Assembly (NCBI GenBank): GCA_024742305.1
Contig: JANSYQ010000013.1
Span: 1-64,000, forward strand
Length of the DNA stretch: 64,000 nt
Direction of reading: 5' to 3'
From: a bacterium
GTDB taxonomy: Bacteria > Bacteroidota > Bacteroidia > Flavobacteriales_D > Crocinitomicaceae
In this document: positions 17,124 to 25,204 of the stretch, in pieces
Numbering within the stretch: the first letter of the stretch is position 1
Layout: every line of letters begins with the position of its first letter
The notes under the pieces: model-generated
Database searches by the model: none
What the model was told of the DNA's origin: nothing
Seen by the model: only the letters and a program-made list of their open reading frames with translations
Made by a program: the position numbers and the translations under genes

Positions 17124-18379
17124 TGGACAGAACTCAGGCCCCTGCACTTTCGGCAATTACCGAAGTCAACTTTGTAAGCCCAATCACTTTTGTGATCAAC
17201 AAGCACGTGAATTTGTACCACATGCCATATGTTCCGAACGATACTGCTCGCTTCGATTTGTATTTCGATGCAGGTAAAATTCGGAACCAAAAGTCGCTTT
17301 CTTCTTTTGTCAATGGACTGCTTTTCTCAGGAACCAAAGACAAAACATCGGTTGAAATCAATGCAGACATTAATCGTTTGGGCGGATTTTTAGACACCGG
17401 TCTATCAGCGGAGAATGCCGTGATTTCTATGTATTGTTTGAAAGAACATTTGCCGGAACTTTTCGATATTTTATTTGATGCGATTACAAATGTTTCTTTT
17501 AGAGAGGATGAAGTAGCAGATTTTCTATCAGATCGAAAGCAAAAACTGCATATCAGTCGCGAAAAAGTATCGTATTTAGCGCAATCCAATTTTCAAAAGG
17601 AACTGTTTGCATCTGACGAAAAATATGCAACCATTTTAGAAGATGAACACTTTTCCTCTGTGACTCAAGAAGATTTGAAAGCCTTCCACGAAAACTACAT
17701 TTTGAATGGATTGGAGCGCGTGGTCGTCATCGGAAATATTCCAGCAGCTGAAGTGCAAAAAATAGCATCAAAGGCTGGTGAAATTGCGGCTACGAGACGG
17801 CCGGAATTCGCCACTTCTTTGCAAAATAGAATTGGTAGTAAACATGTCGAGAAAGAAGGAGCACTTCAATCGGCAATTCGAGTGGGACGCACTTTATTCA
17901 ACAAAAACCATCCCGATTTCCTTGATTTTTTTGTGCTTAATACCATTCTTGGCGATTATTTCGGTAGTCGTTTGATGTCCAACATCCGCGAAGATAAAGG
18001 CTATACGTATGGAATTGGATCCATGATCGCAGAGTTGAACAATACAGGTTATTTTCTCATTGCCACAGAAGTTGGAAAGGATGTCCGCGAGAAAGCGTTG
18101 CAAGAAATCCGAAATGAATTGGACCGTCTTTGCAACGAGCTTGTTTCAGAGCAGGAGTTGGACCTAGTTCGCAACTATATGCGAGGTCAATTGCTCAAAA
18201 GTGCTGATGGACCTTACGCCATGACGGACTTGTTTCTTTCCGCTTCACTTCAAGGAAAAGATTTGGAGTTTTACAACGATGCCCTCTTGGCAATCCATGA
18301 AATTACTCCCGAACGAATTCAAGAACTAGCGAATAAATACCTTCGTTGGGACCAAATGACCATTGTTACTGCGGGATAG
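17123..18379 (+). CDS. M16 peptidase-like non-catalytic subunit
   Basis: 418 residues and clearly M16-like in fold (FVNGLLFSGTKDKTSVEINADI aligns to the active-site helix of the partner; the C-terminal NIREDKGYTYGIGSMI is the conserved R/Y substrate-binding motif). HxxEH is missing: the corresponding stretch has no histidines. This is the inactive beta-type subunit that closes the chamber of a heterodimeric M16 protease, while still supplying the R/Y residues. It is translationally coupled to the catalytic subunit through a TAATG overlap, matching the 1:1 pairing seen in two-subunit M16B enzymes. Confidence 0.92.
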   Translation: MDRTQAPALSAITEVNFVSPITFVINKHVNLYHMPYVPNDTARFDLYFDAGKIRNQKSLSSFVNGLLFSGTKDKTSVEINADINRLGGFLDTGLSAENAVISMYCLKEHLPELFDILFDAITNVSFREDEVADFLSDRKQKLHISREKVSYLAQSNFQKELFASDEKYATILEDEHFSSVTQEDLKAFHENYILNGLERVVVIGNIPAAEVQKIASKAGEIAATRRPEFATSLQNRIGSKHVEKEGALQSAIRVGRTLFNKNHPDFLDFFVLNTILGDYFGSRLMSNIREDKGYTYGIGSMIAELNNTGYFLIATEVGKDVREKALQEIRNELDRLCNELVSEQELDLVRNYMRGQLLKSADGPYAMTDLFLSASLQGKDLEFYNDALLAIHEITPERIQELANKYLRWDQMTIVTAG

Positions 18380-18415
18380 CAACGTTTAAAGAAATCAGCC
18401 GTCTTCATACTACGT

Positions 18416-21400
18416 ATGCATCTTTTACGTTATTCAATCAGCATGTTCCGAACACTACTTTTATTTCTATTCCTGTCGTTGAGCGCAAATAGCTGGGCTT
18501 CGCACATTCTTGGTGGAGATATCACTTGGACGTGCGATGGCAATGGAGACTACATTTTTCAGTTGGTTTTCTATCGCGATTGCAATGGCGCTGATGTGAA
18601 TACAGTAAACGTAGATTTGGACGTTTGGAACCACCCAACGGTTACGGGAATTCAGGTTGATTTCGTTTCTAGAACAGACGTTTCACCCATTTGTACACAA
18701 GTTTCCGGAGGTCCGAGCCAGCTGGATTGCGGTATTGGCGCATTTGGTGGGAACGGAGTTGGCGCGATTGAAAAAATTGTCTACCAAAGTGCACCAATTA
18801 CTCTAACGGGAACACCGCCCGCCGAAGGTTGGATTTTCACCTATGAAGATTTTTCTCGAAACAATGCTTTAACGAATATCCAAAATCCATCGACCTATGG
18901 AATTACGCTAGCATCTAGAATGTACGCCATCCCCGGAGCTACAGGTGCGTGTATTGATAACTCACCCCAATTTCTTCAGGAACCACACTTTGTAAGCTGC
19001 GTCGGTGAACCGTACGAATACAACTCCAATCCTGTTGATCCTGATTTGGACTCCATTTCAGTTTCTTTGGGACATCCATTAAATCATATCATCGGTGCGG
19101 TTTTCGATCCACCTACAGATCCCATCGAGTTGCCGTACGAACCGGGGTTCTCTCCTACCTCCCCCACTCCTGATGTTGGACTCAACCCGGGTAACATACC
19201 AATGAACGTGAATGCCAACACAGGAAACATCACCTTTCTATCAAATAATTCCGGGAATTTTGCGGTAAAATTGGTCATTCAATCCTTCCGACAAGGAGTA
19301 CTCATTGCCGAGGTAGAGCGAGAAATTCAGCTTATCGTTCAAAACTGTAACGGATCGAATAGCCCACCAGTAGTTAACGGACCATTTGCTGGTTCTTTCG
19401 AAACAACGGTATCTGCGGGAGACTTGGTGACGTTCAATTTGGCTGGAACCGACCTTGAGTTTCTACAAGATGGATCCGCACAGAGCAACATTCTCACGGC
19501 AACTGGATTGGAATTTGGACCCAACCCAACAGTACCAACAGGATGTGCCATTGCACCGTGCGCCACGCTTGATCAAATGCCTCCAATTACAGCTCCTCAA
19601 GGAGTAAGTACGAACTTCTCATGGCAAACAGATTGTGCTCATTTGGTGAATCCTTATGGATTTGTTGCTGCTGAGGTTCCATACATTTTTGTATTCAAAA
19701 TTCAAGACGATTACTGTCCAGTTCCGGGAGTAAAATACGCTACCATTAAGGTAAACGTCCAAAATCCGGACATTATTCAAGCACCACAAATCAACTGTAT
19801 TCAAACCGAGCCGAACGGAGACGTTACTATCCACTGGGACCCCGTAATGGATATCAACGGGTCGTTTAGTTCCTACGACATCGTTTCTGAACAAAGTGGC
19901 ACGATTGGTAGTATTTCGAACATCAATACAAGTAGTTATACAACGGCACTTCCTACTGGACAAGCAGAAAACCTTCAAGTTGCTGTGGGTTCAGCATGTT
20001 ACGGCGCCACTTTCACCTACTCGGATACCGTTTCCAACATCCATTTGGACCTTAACAACCCTGGGAACGGAACGGCCATTCTTCAATGGAATGATCCAAT
20101 GCCAACGCCCACAGCAAATATGGGTGGCTATTATCACATTTACCAAGAATATCCTGCTGGAAACTGGACCTTACACGATAGCGTTCCTTATGGAACAACT
20201 ACGTACGTGGATACCATTATCGTGTGCTCAGGAACAATCAATTATCAAATCGTGCTACCGAACGTACCGTGCGATTATACATCCAATATTGCCGGTGATT
20301 TGCTGGAGGATATGATTACACCGGATATTCCTAACATCGCACATGTTTCTGTGGACACATTGACAGGATTAGTTACCATTGAATGGGATCAAAATGCCCA
20401 AATTGACACTTACGGATACATCATTTTCACCCTCGACGCGAACGGATTTGTGGTTCCTTTGGATACTATTTGGGACCAAACGATTACTACGTATCAACAC
20501 AATGTTCCAACGGATACCGGACCGCTGACCTACACGGTTGCCGCATTTGATTCTTGCTTTACATCAACGGTTCCACCGACGTATCAAACTTCGGCGAAGG
20601 CCTTGTTGAATACCTCCATTTTCTTAGAAACATCTCTGGATATTTGCGCCAATGAAGTGACCTTGACTTGGACCAACTACGACGGATGGCCCGGAATTAC
20701 AGGGTATCAAGTATTCGTGCGCGAAAACGGTGGGAATTATACGTTGGTGGGCAACACTACGGACACCACTTTTACTGTTTCCGTTCAACAAGCTTCAGAC
20801 TATTGCTTTGTGGTCGAGGGAATATCTACTGACGGAAACCGCGCTTTCTCAAATCCTTCATGCTTCTTTGTACCACTTCCAACGGAGCCAGCGTTCAACT
20901 ATTTGCAAGTGGCAACGGTGGATAACGAACAAATTGATTTGACCCATTACGTTGAATTCACGACGAATATTTCGGAGGTTTCCATTCAGCGTGAAGACTT
21001 CTCAGGAAACTTTGTAGAAATAGCACGACTTCCAGTAACGTCAAATACCATCAATTATACCGATAGCGAAGTAGATGTCAACGTTTACAGTTACACCTAT
21101 CGCGTTCAAGTATATGATAGCTGCGGTAAAGCAGGAGCATTTTCGAATGAAGCAGAAACCATTCTTTTGGATGTTCAATTGGATGAAGTGGAGAAGCTCG
21201 TTTACTTAACTTGGAGTCCTTACAGAGAATTTGACGGTTCTATTTTAGGCTATACCATTTACCGTTCGGTGGATGATATCTTGAATCCTACGCCGATTGC
21301 AACGGTACCTAACGGACAACTATTCTACAACGATGATGTGTCCGGTGTATCCTCTAGCGGCAGGATTTGTTATTACGTAGAAGCAGTTGAGGCCACCAAT

Positions 21401-21739
21401 CAATATGGAATTGCCGAAAGAAGTACATCCAATCGAGATTGCGCATTGCTAGAGCCATTGATCTACATTCCCAATGCCTTTTCACCTGACGGTAACGAGT
21501 TCAATGAGGTGTTCATTCCGGTTGTTTCAGATTTTGATGAATCGTACTATGAATTCACGGTGTACAATCGATTCGGACGAGTAATTTTCCAAAGTTTCGA
21601 TCCTGCTGTTGGTTGGGATGGAACCATGAACACAACGGGAGAACCAGCCATGCAAGGATTGTACTTGTACTCGTTGAGTATTCGTGATGGAAACGGGATT
21701 GAAATTTTGAAACGCGGTCATGTGAGTTTGATGCGTTAG
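18416..21739 (+). CDS. large fibronectin-like surface protein, T9SS type B C-terminus
   Basis: 1107 residues. A signal peptide precedes ASHILGGDITWTC, a characteristic opening of a Bacteroidota family of cadherin/Fn3-rich exported proteins. The middle (about 460-1000) has several fibronectin type III-like repeats (VTIHWDPV, AILQWNDP, VTLTWTNY, VYLTWSPY spaced about 90-100 residues). The end is a type B sorting domain (YIPNAFSPDGNEFNEVF, YNRFGRVIFQSFD, GHVSLMR). ATG 18416 gives the longest form; ATG 18443 gives a more standard signal peptide (MFRTLLLFLFLSLSANSWA) and may be the real start. It follows the M16 operon by 36 bases, with no clear terminator between. Confidence 0.87.
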   Translation: MHLLRYSISMFRTLLLFLFLSLSANSWASHILGGDITWTCDGNGDYIFQLVFYRDCNGADVNTVNVDLDVWNHPTVTGIQVDFVSRTDVSPICTQVSGGPSQLDCGIGAFGGNGVGAIEKIVYQSAPITLTGTPPAEGWIFTYEDFSRNNALTNIQNPSTYGITLASRMYAIPGATGACIDNSPQFLQEPHFVSCVGEPYEYNSNPVDPDLDSISVSLGHPLNHIIGAVFDPPTDPIELPYEPGFSPTSPTPDVGLNPGNIPMNVNANTGNITFLSNNSGNFAVKLVIQSFRQGVLIAEVEREIQLIVQNCNGSNSPPVVNGPFAGSFETTVSAGDLVTFNLAGTDLEFLQDGSAQSNILTATGLEFGPNPTVPTGCAIAPCATLDQMPPITAPQGVSTNFSWQTDCAHLVNPYGFVAAEVPYIFVFKIQDDYCPVPGVKYATIKVNVQNPDIIQAPQINCIQTEPNGDVTIHWDPVMDINGSFSSYDIVSEQSGTIGSISNINTSSYTTALPTGQAENLQVAVGSACYGATFTYSDTVSNIHLDLNNPGNGTAILQWNDPMPTPTANMGGYYHIYQEYPAGNWTLHDSVPYGTTTYVDTIIVCSGTINYQIVLPNVPCDYTSNIAGDLLEDMITPDIPNIAHVSVDTLTGLVTIEWDQNAQIDTYGYIIFTLDANGFVVPLDTIWDQTITTYQHNVPTDTGPLTYTVAAFDSCFTSTVPPTYQTSAKALLNTSIFLETSLDICANEVTLTWTNYDGWPGITGYQVFVRENGGNYTLVGNTTDTTFTVSVQQASDYCFVVEGISTDGNRAFSNPSCFFVPLPTEPAFNYLQVATVDNEQIDLTHYVEFTTNISEVSIQREDFSGNFVEIARLPVTSNTINYTDSEVDVNVYSYTYRVQVYDSCGKAGAFSNEAETILLDVQLDEVEKLVYLTWSPYREFDGSILGYTIYRSVDDILNPTPIATVPNGQLFYNDDVSGVSSSGRICYYVEAVEATNQYGIAERSTSNRDCALLEPLIYIPNAFSPDGNEFNEVFIPVVSDFDESYYEFTVYNRFGRVIFQSFDPAVGWDGTMNTTGEPAMQGLYLYSLSIRDGNGIEILKRGHVSLMR

Positions 21740-21759
21740 GACTCTTTCATTAGAATTAA

Positions 21760-21791
21760 TTGGCTCCATGCTATGAGATTCGGTATTTTTA
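21760..21791 (+). promoter_or_regulatory. promoter of glycosyltransferase gene
   Basis: TTG (21760-21762), 21 bases, then TATTTTTA (21784-21791), a near match to TAnnTTTG. The GTG start codon follows after 4 bases (gccc). Leaderless transcription is implied and supports GTG as the start. Confidence 0.55.
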
Positions 21792-21795
21792 GCCC

Positions 21796-22752
21796 GTGAA
21801 TCGGATTCTGATCATTCAAACAGCTTTTTTGGGAGATGTTATTTTGGCAACACCCGTTGTATCTGAATTGCATCGACTCTACCCCGAAGCTACCATTGAC
21901 TTTCTAGTAAAAAAAGGCAACGAATCACTGTTGGCAAATCACCCAAAAATTCGAAACGTTATAGTATTTGATAAATCGAAGGGAAAGTACAAATCCATGA
22001 TTCGATTGACTCGTCAGTTCAGAAAAGAGCGCTACGATTTAGTGGTCAATTTGCATCGATTTGCGTCATCTGGTATCATGACTGGCTTCTCGGGAGCCAA
22101 ACATCGCATTGGTTTTGATAAAAATCCATTCGCTTGGCGCTACACAAAAAAGTATCCGCATCAAATTGGCAACGGAACGCATGAAGTGGAACGAAACCTT
22201 TCGCTGATTCAAGACTTTGGTGCCTCGACCATTGTTCGTCCCGAATTGTTCCCATCGGAAGAGGATTTTAACAAAGTTGCAGCGTATCAAGATGAAAAGT
22301 ATATCTGCATAGCTCCTGCATCTGTTTGGTTTACGAAAGCGCTTCCTGAAAGCAAATGGGTAGAATTGATCGAGAAAAACGCGCAACTGAAAATTTACGT
22401 TCTCGGCGGTCCTGGAGATAGCGAATTGGCGCATCGGATTTTGGAACACGTTCCGGAGGCGAACGCTGAAAACCTGTGCGGAAAGCTGACCTTACTTCAA
22501 TCTGCCGCATTAATGAAAGGAGCTGAACGCAACTATGTGAATGATTCCGGTCCTTTGCACCTTGCTTCGGCCATGAACGCCAACGTGACCGCTTTTTTCT
22601 GTTCGACTGTTCCCGAGTTTGGGTTCGGCCCGCTTTCCGAAGATTCCGAGATCAAGCAAGTCGCTAATTTACCATGTCGCCCATGTGGATTGCATGGTCA
22701 TCAAGAGTGTCCAAAAGGACATTTCAAGTGTGGGAAAGAAATGGTTGTTTAA
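21796..22752 (+). CDS. glycosyltransferase family 9 (heptosyltransferase-like)
   Basis: 318 residues beginning with a GTG codon. The opening RILIIQTAFLGDVILATPV and later APASVWFTKALP and NDSGPLHLASAM are the GT9 signature blocks. GT9 enzymes (WaaC/WaaF/WaaQ type) add heptose or related sugars to the lipopolysaccharide core at the inner face of the inner membrane. The actual donor sugar is not predictable. The Cys-rich tail (LPCRPCGLHGHQECPKGHFKC) is common in this family and may bind metal. The gene's end overlaps the convergent gene by 4 bases. Confidence 0.92.
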   Translation: MNRILIIQTAFLGDVILATPVVSELHRLYPEATIDFLVKKGNESLLANHPKIRNVIVFDKSKGKYKSMIRLTRQFRKERYDLVVNLHRFASSGIMTGFSGAKHRIGFDKNPFAWRYTKKYPHQIGNGTHEVERNLSLIQDFGASTIVRPELFPSEEDFNKVAAYQDEKYICIAPASVWFTKALPESKWVELIEKNAQLKIYVLGGPGDSELAHRILEHVPEANAENLCGKLTLLQSAALMKGAERNYVNDSGPLHLASAMNANVTAFFCSTVPEFGFGPLSEDSEIKQVANLPCRPCGLHGHQECPKGHFKCGKEMVV

Positions 22753-23516
22753 TCTTCTTTACGTTCTTTTCGACGTTCTCTTCGTTGCTCTCGTTTGTAC
22801 TTTCTATGGTTCTTTCTTGAAACTGCAGGTGATGTACTAATTCCTCCAACTTCATAAATATCCATGTATATTTCATTCAGACGAATTTCGTTCACTTCGT
22901 GCTTTTTCCAATCTTCGTTCATTGCACAAACACTATCGCTGTAACCAATACATTCAAACTGCACGGAGTCTGTAGCATTATACAAGTCAGGCGTCAAACG
23001 AAGAAGTGCGAACCCATCAAAATCAGACTGAGCGCCACCAATAGTTTCTCCCTGTGAATTTTTCAAACGTACATTAGCGAATGGCAGAGGTTCCCCTGTT
23101 TCATTGTCTAGAACCTGAAAACGAATTTTAATAAATGCATCATTTACGGAAGTTTCCGTTGAATCCTTTTCGATTTCCTCAATAAGTGAGATAGGCGCAC
23201 TGAACATTTTAGAATCTTCCGCTTGCGCAGAATAGGTGGACATAAGCAAAGTCAACCCAAGAACCACTGCTAGTAAATCAGGACCATTTTTAAATTCATG
23301 AATGTTAAGAGGTCGATTTAATTGATCCTTACGAATGTGACCACAGAGATCGCCATTCGAGTGCTGTATCACATAGTGAAGTTGTGTATCCGACATGTTA
23401 GCTAAATCTCGCACAACTTTTCTACACGAGTCGCAGTAACGTCCCGATTCCACCTGAGACATTCGCTCCCAAGGTACAGTGCACGGTTCCGGAATTTGAA
23501 GGTGCTTTGCTTTCAT
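22749..23516 (-). CDS. membrane protein with N-terminal IPxPC/CxxC domain and Ig-like domain
   Basis: About 255 residues from the chosen ATG at 23516. Residues 1-68 hold a conserved cytoplasmic-side motif: IPEPC (C12), W16, GRYCDSC (C28, C31), KVVRD, and later C58 before a DQLNR box. A hydrophobic segment (about 82-100) follows, then a carboxypeptidase-regulatory-like beta domain (FQVLDNETGEPLPFANVRLK). The tail is extremely basic (RKYKREQRRERRKERKED). The start was picked because it aligns exactly, residue by residue, with the paralogue upstream. The Cys pattern suggests metal or cofactor binding. The family occurs in Bacteroidota, but I know of no assigned function. It is convergent with the glycosyltransferase, overlapping by 4 bases. 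Confidence 0.75.
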   Translation of the reverse strand: MKAKHLQIPEPCTVPWERMSQVESGRYCDSCRKVVRDLANMSDTQLHYVIQHSNGDLCGHIRKDQLNRPLNIHEFKNGPDLLAVVLGLTLLMSTYSAQAEDSKMFSAPISLIEEIEKDSTETSVNDAFIKIRFQVLDNETGEPLPFANVRLKNSQGETIGGAQSDFDGFALLRLTPDLYNATDSVQFECIGYSDSVCAMNEDWKKHEVNEIRLNEIYMDIYEVGGISTSPAVSRKNHRKYKREQRRERRKERKED

Positions 23517-23553
23517 GCTTTTAAGATGCGCCATCCATCCAAAATACATAAAA

Positions 23554-24258
23554 TTAGTCTTCATCAATTGGCTGATAGATCATCATCCCGTCTATCATCA
23601 TATCCATTTGATGAAGCTCAACGACTGGAACAAGCGCCATATCAGACTTCCATTCTTCGTTCCACTCAATAATTCGTTCGACGAAATCAAACGATCGAAC
23701 TTTGCAGTATTTTGCTTGTGCTTTTTCGTCAGGTGTAAGTTTAAATACCAAATATCCATTTTCGTCTGAGGTAGCTCCAGCAATGGCAACATCGTTTTCA
23801 TCGTGCAAAACAAGCGTCACGTAGGCAAGTGGGCTTTTCGTATCACCATCTACTAGTTGCAGTTTGATCTCAATATATTCATGTCCATCAGCCGGAATGT
23901 TTTGAGGCTCTTGCAACATCTCAATTAATGAAACCTTGGGAGTATGCTCGCTCGTTGGACTGGCAAAGGCTGGATACGTACTTAACAAAAGCGTCATTCC
24001 CAACACCACAGCCAGCAAGTCAGGGCTTCGTCGTTCTTTCGCAACAGAAATGGCACGGTTTAACTGATCTTTTCTGAAATGTCCACAGGCCGCACCATTT
24101 GAATTCTGAATAATGTATGCCAATTGTGTATCTGATAGTTTCGAGAAGTCGCGAACTACTTTATCACAAGATTGGCAATATCTACCATTAGACTTTGGCG
24201 TCATTTTTCCCCAGTCCTCAGAACAGGGATTCGGAATTAGAATTTGGTGCGCTTTCAT
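23554..24258 (-). CDS. paralogous IPxPC/CxxC membrane protein
   Basis: About 234 residues from the ATG at 24258. It shares with its downstream neighbour IPNPC (C12), W16, GRYCQSC (C28, C31), KVVRDF, C58 and DQLNR at identical positions, then a membrane segment (LLAVVLGMTLLLSTYPAFA) and a carboxypeptidase-regulatory-like domain (IEIKLQLVDGDTKSPLAYVTLV). The C-terminus is Met/Asp-rich (ELHQMDMMIDGMMIYQPIDED), unlike the very basic tail of the neighbour. The tandem pair, 37 bases apart, arose by duplication. A GTG at 24291 would add 11 residues, but the conserved motif normally begins within a few residues of the start. Function unknown. Confidence 0.75.
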   Translation of the reverse strand: MKAHQILIPNPCSEDWGKMTPKSNGRYCQSCDKVVRDFSKLSDTQLAYIIQNSNGAACGHFRKDQLNRAISVAKERRSPDLLAVVLGMTLLLSTYPAFASPTSEHTPKVSLIEMLQEPQNIPADGHEYIEIKLQLVDGDTKSPLAYVTLVLHDENDVAIAGATSDENGYLVFKLTPDEKAQAKYCKVRSFDFVERIIEWNEEWKSDMALVPVVELHQMDMMIDGMMIYQPIDED

Positions 24259-24389
24259 GATCTTTAGATGTCTTTTCGAGTGTGTTTCCACAAGTTAGTA
24301 CATCTAAACGTGTACTTGGTTCAATAATTTCGGATAAATACCTCAAACCTACGATGAAATTAAAGTCAAATTAGTTTGATCTACCTATC

Positions 24390-24480
24390 CTTTTTGCTTG
24401 ATCAAAAAGAATGAAAAAATCAAGGAGCGCTTCAAGCCGTTCGGCACAGTGTTCTCGCTAGCTACCGCCAAGGGCAGTAT
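24390..24480. repeat. possible interspersed intergenic repeat with nested hairpins
   Basis: CTTTTT (24390-24395) pairs with AAAAAG (24404-24409), and CTTGAT (24397-24402) also pairs with ATCAAG (24419-24424). A GC-richer stretch follows, with GCCG-TT-CGGC at about 24436-24445 and GCTAGC. The style differs from surrounding intergenic DNA. From memory it resembles a TTTTTGCTTGAT...AAAAATCAAGG motif seen repeatedly between genes in other Bacteroidota. I cannot confirm copies elsewhere from this window. Confidence 0.35.
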
Positions 24481-24510
24481 CGAAATTAGATATCAATAAA
24501 TACGATTGAA

Positions 24511-25008
24511 TCACTTCAATTTCAACTCCATGATGTAATCCTCCATGAAGTAATCTTTTCCGATATCGATATCCTCTTCACCGGTGATTTTAAACCCGCA
24601 ATGCTCGTAGAATTTTACAGCTTCATTGAACCGATTGACATTGAGATGAAGCGTATGTAAATCAAGATCGAAGGCGACATCAATCGCTTGATTCAGTAAA
24701 ACGCGTCCTAGCCCTTTTCGATGTTGATCAGGAAGCACGTATAATTTATGGATACGCAAGTAATCGGCATCGGGATAATTGGGTTCAATACCTAGAAACC
24801 CTTTGGCGATTCCGTTTTCTTTCACGAGGTAGTACAGGTGCCCAATTTGAACTTGCTCTTCCAAGGTATTGACATCATACATCCAATCGAGCATGTAGTC
24901 GATTTGTTCTTTAGAAAGAATATCCTTGAATGCGATGGGCCAGATTTCATGTGCTAAATGATTGACAAGAAACACATCTTCTTTTCCTAGCTGCACCGTT
25001 TGAACCAT
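24511..25008 (-). CDS. GNAT family N-acetyltransferase
   Basis: 165 residues with a complete GNAT core: IHKLYVLPDQHRKGLGRVLL holds the acetyl-CoA loop (QHRKGLG), and NRFNEAVKFYEHCGF is the conserved C-terminal helix region. The early segment (IWPIAFKDILSKEQIDYMLDWMY) is typical of a Bacteroidota GNAT subgroup close to polyamine or amino-acid acetyltransferases; the acceptor is not predictable. Upstream on the minus strand TACCTTCG (25033-25026) is a candidate -7, 17 bases before the ATG. It is flanked by unrelated genes, so it is probably monocistronic. Confidence 0.88.
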   Translation of the reverse strand: MVQTVQLGKEDVFLVNHLAHEIWPIAFKDILSKEQIDYMLDWMYDVNTLEEQVQIGHLYYLVKENGIAKGFLGIEPNYPDADYLRIHKLYVLPDQHRKGLGRVLLNQAIDVAFDLDLHTLHLNVNRFNEAVKFYEHCGFKITGEEDIDIGKDYFMEDYIMELKLK

Positions 25009-25157
25009 ACTACTTTACTTTTTTACGAAGGTAGAGTGAAATGAACTTGGACTCAAGGGGATGGAAATATGAATTTGCACAGTCGTATGTTCAGAGCGCC
25101 ATTTTGAGTTCCGTTGCCTTCTAAGTGCGATGATGATTGCTTAACCTTTTTGAAACG

Positions 25158-25183
25158 AAAAAGGCTGTCTTAAATGACAGCCT
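25158..25183 (-). terminator. intrinsic terminator after the VWD-domain gene
   Basis: AGGCTGTC and GACAGCCT form a perfect 8-bp stem around a 6-base loop (25162-25183). On the minus strand the stem runs into a run of U residues (A-run 25158-25162 on the plus strand). It lies 21 bases beyond the stop of the gene at 25205. Confidence 0.85.
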
Positions 25184-25204
25184 CTTCTCTATTCTATGGA
25201 TCAA

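Noticed and set aside
17123-18379. Second M16 gene as a pseudogene because HxxEH is missing
   Set aside because: The frame is intact, full-length and keeps the R/Y substrate-binding motif, as expected for the non-catalytic subunit of a heterodimer.
24292-24510. Remnant coding gene or tRNA in this 219-base gap
   Set aside because: No open frame of note and no cloverleaf; only hairpins typical of an intergenic repeat.
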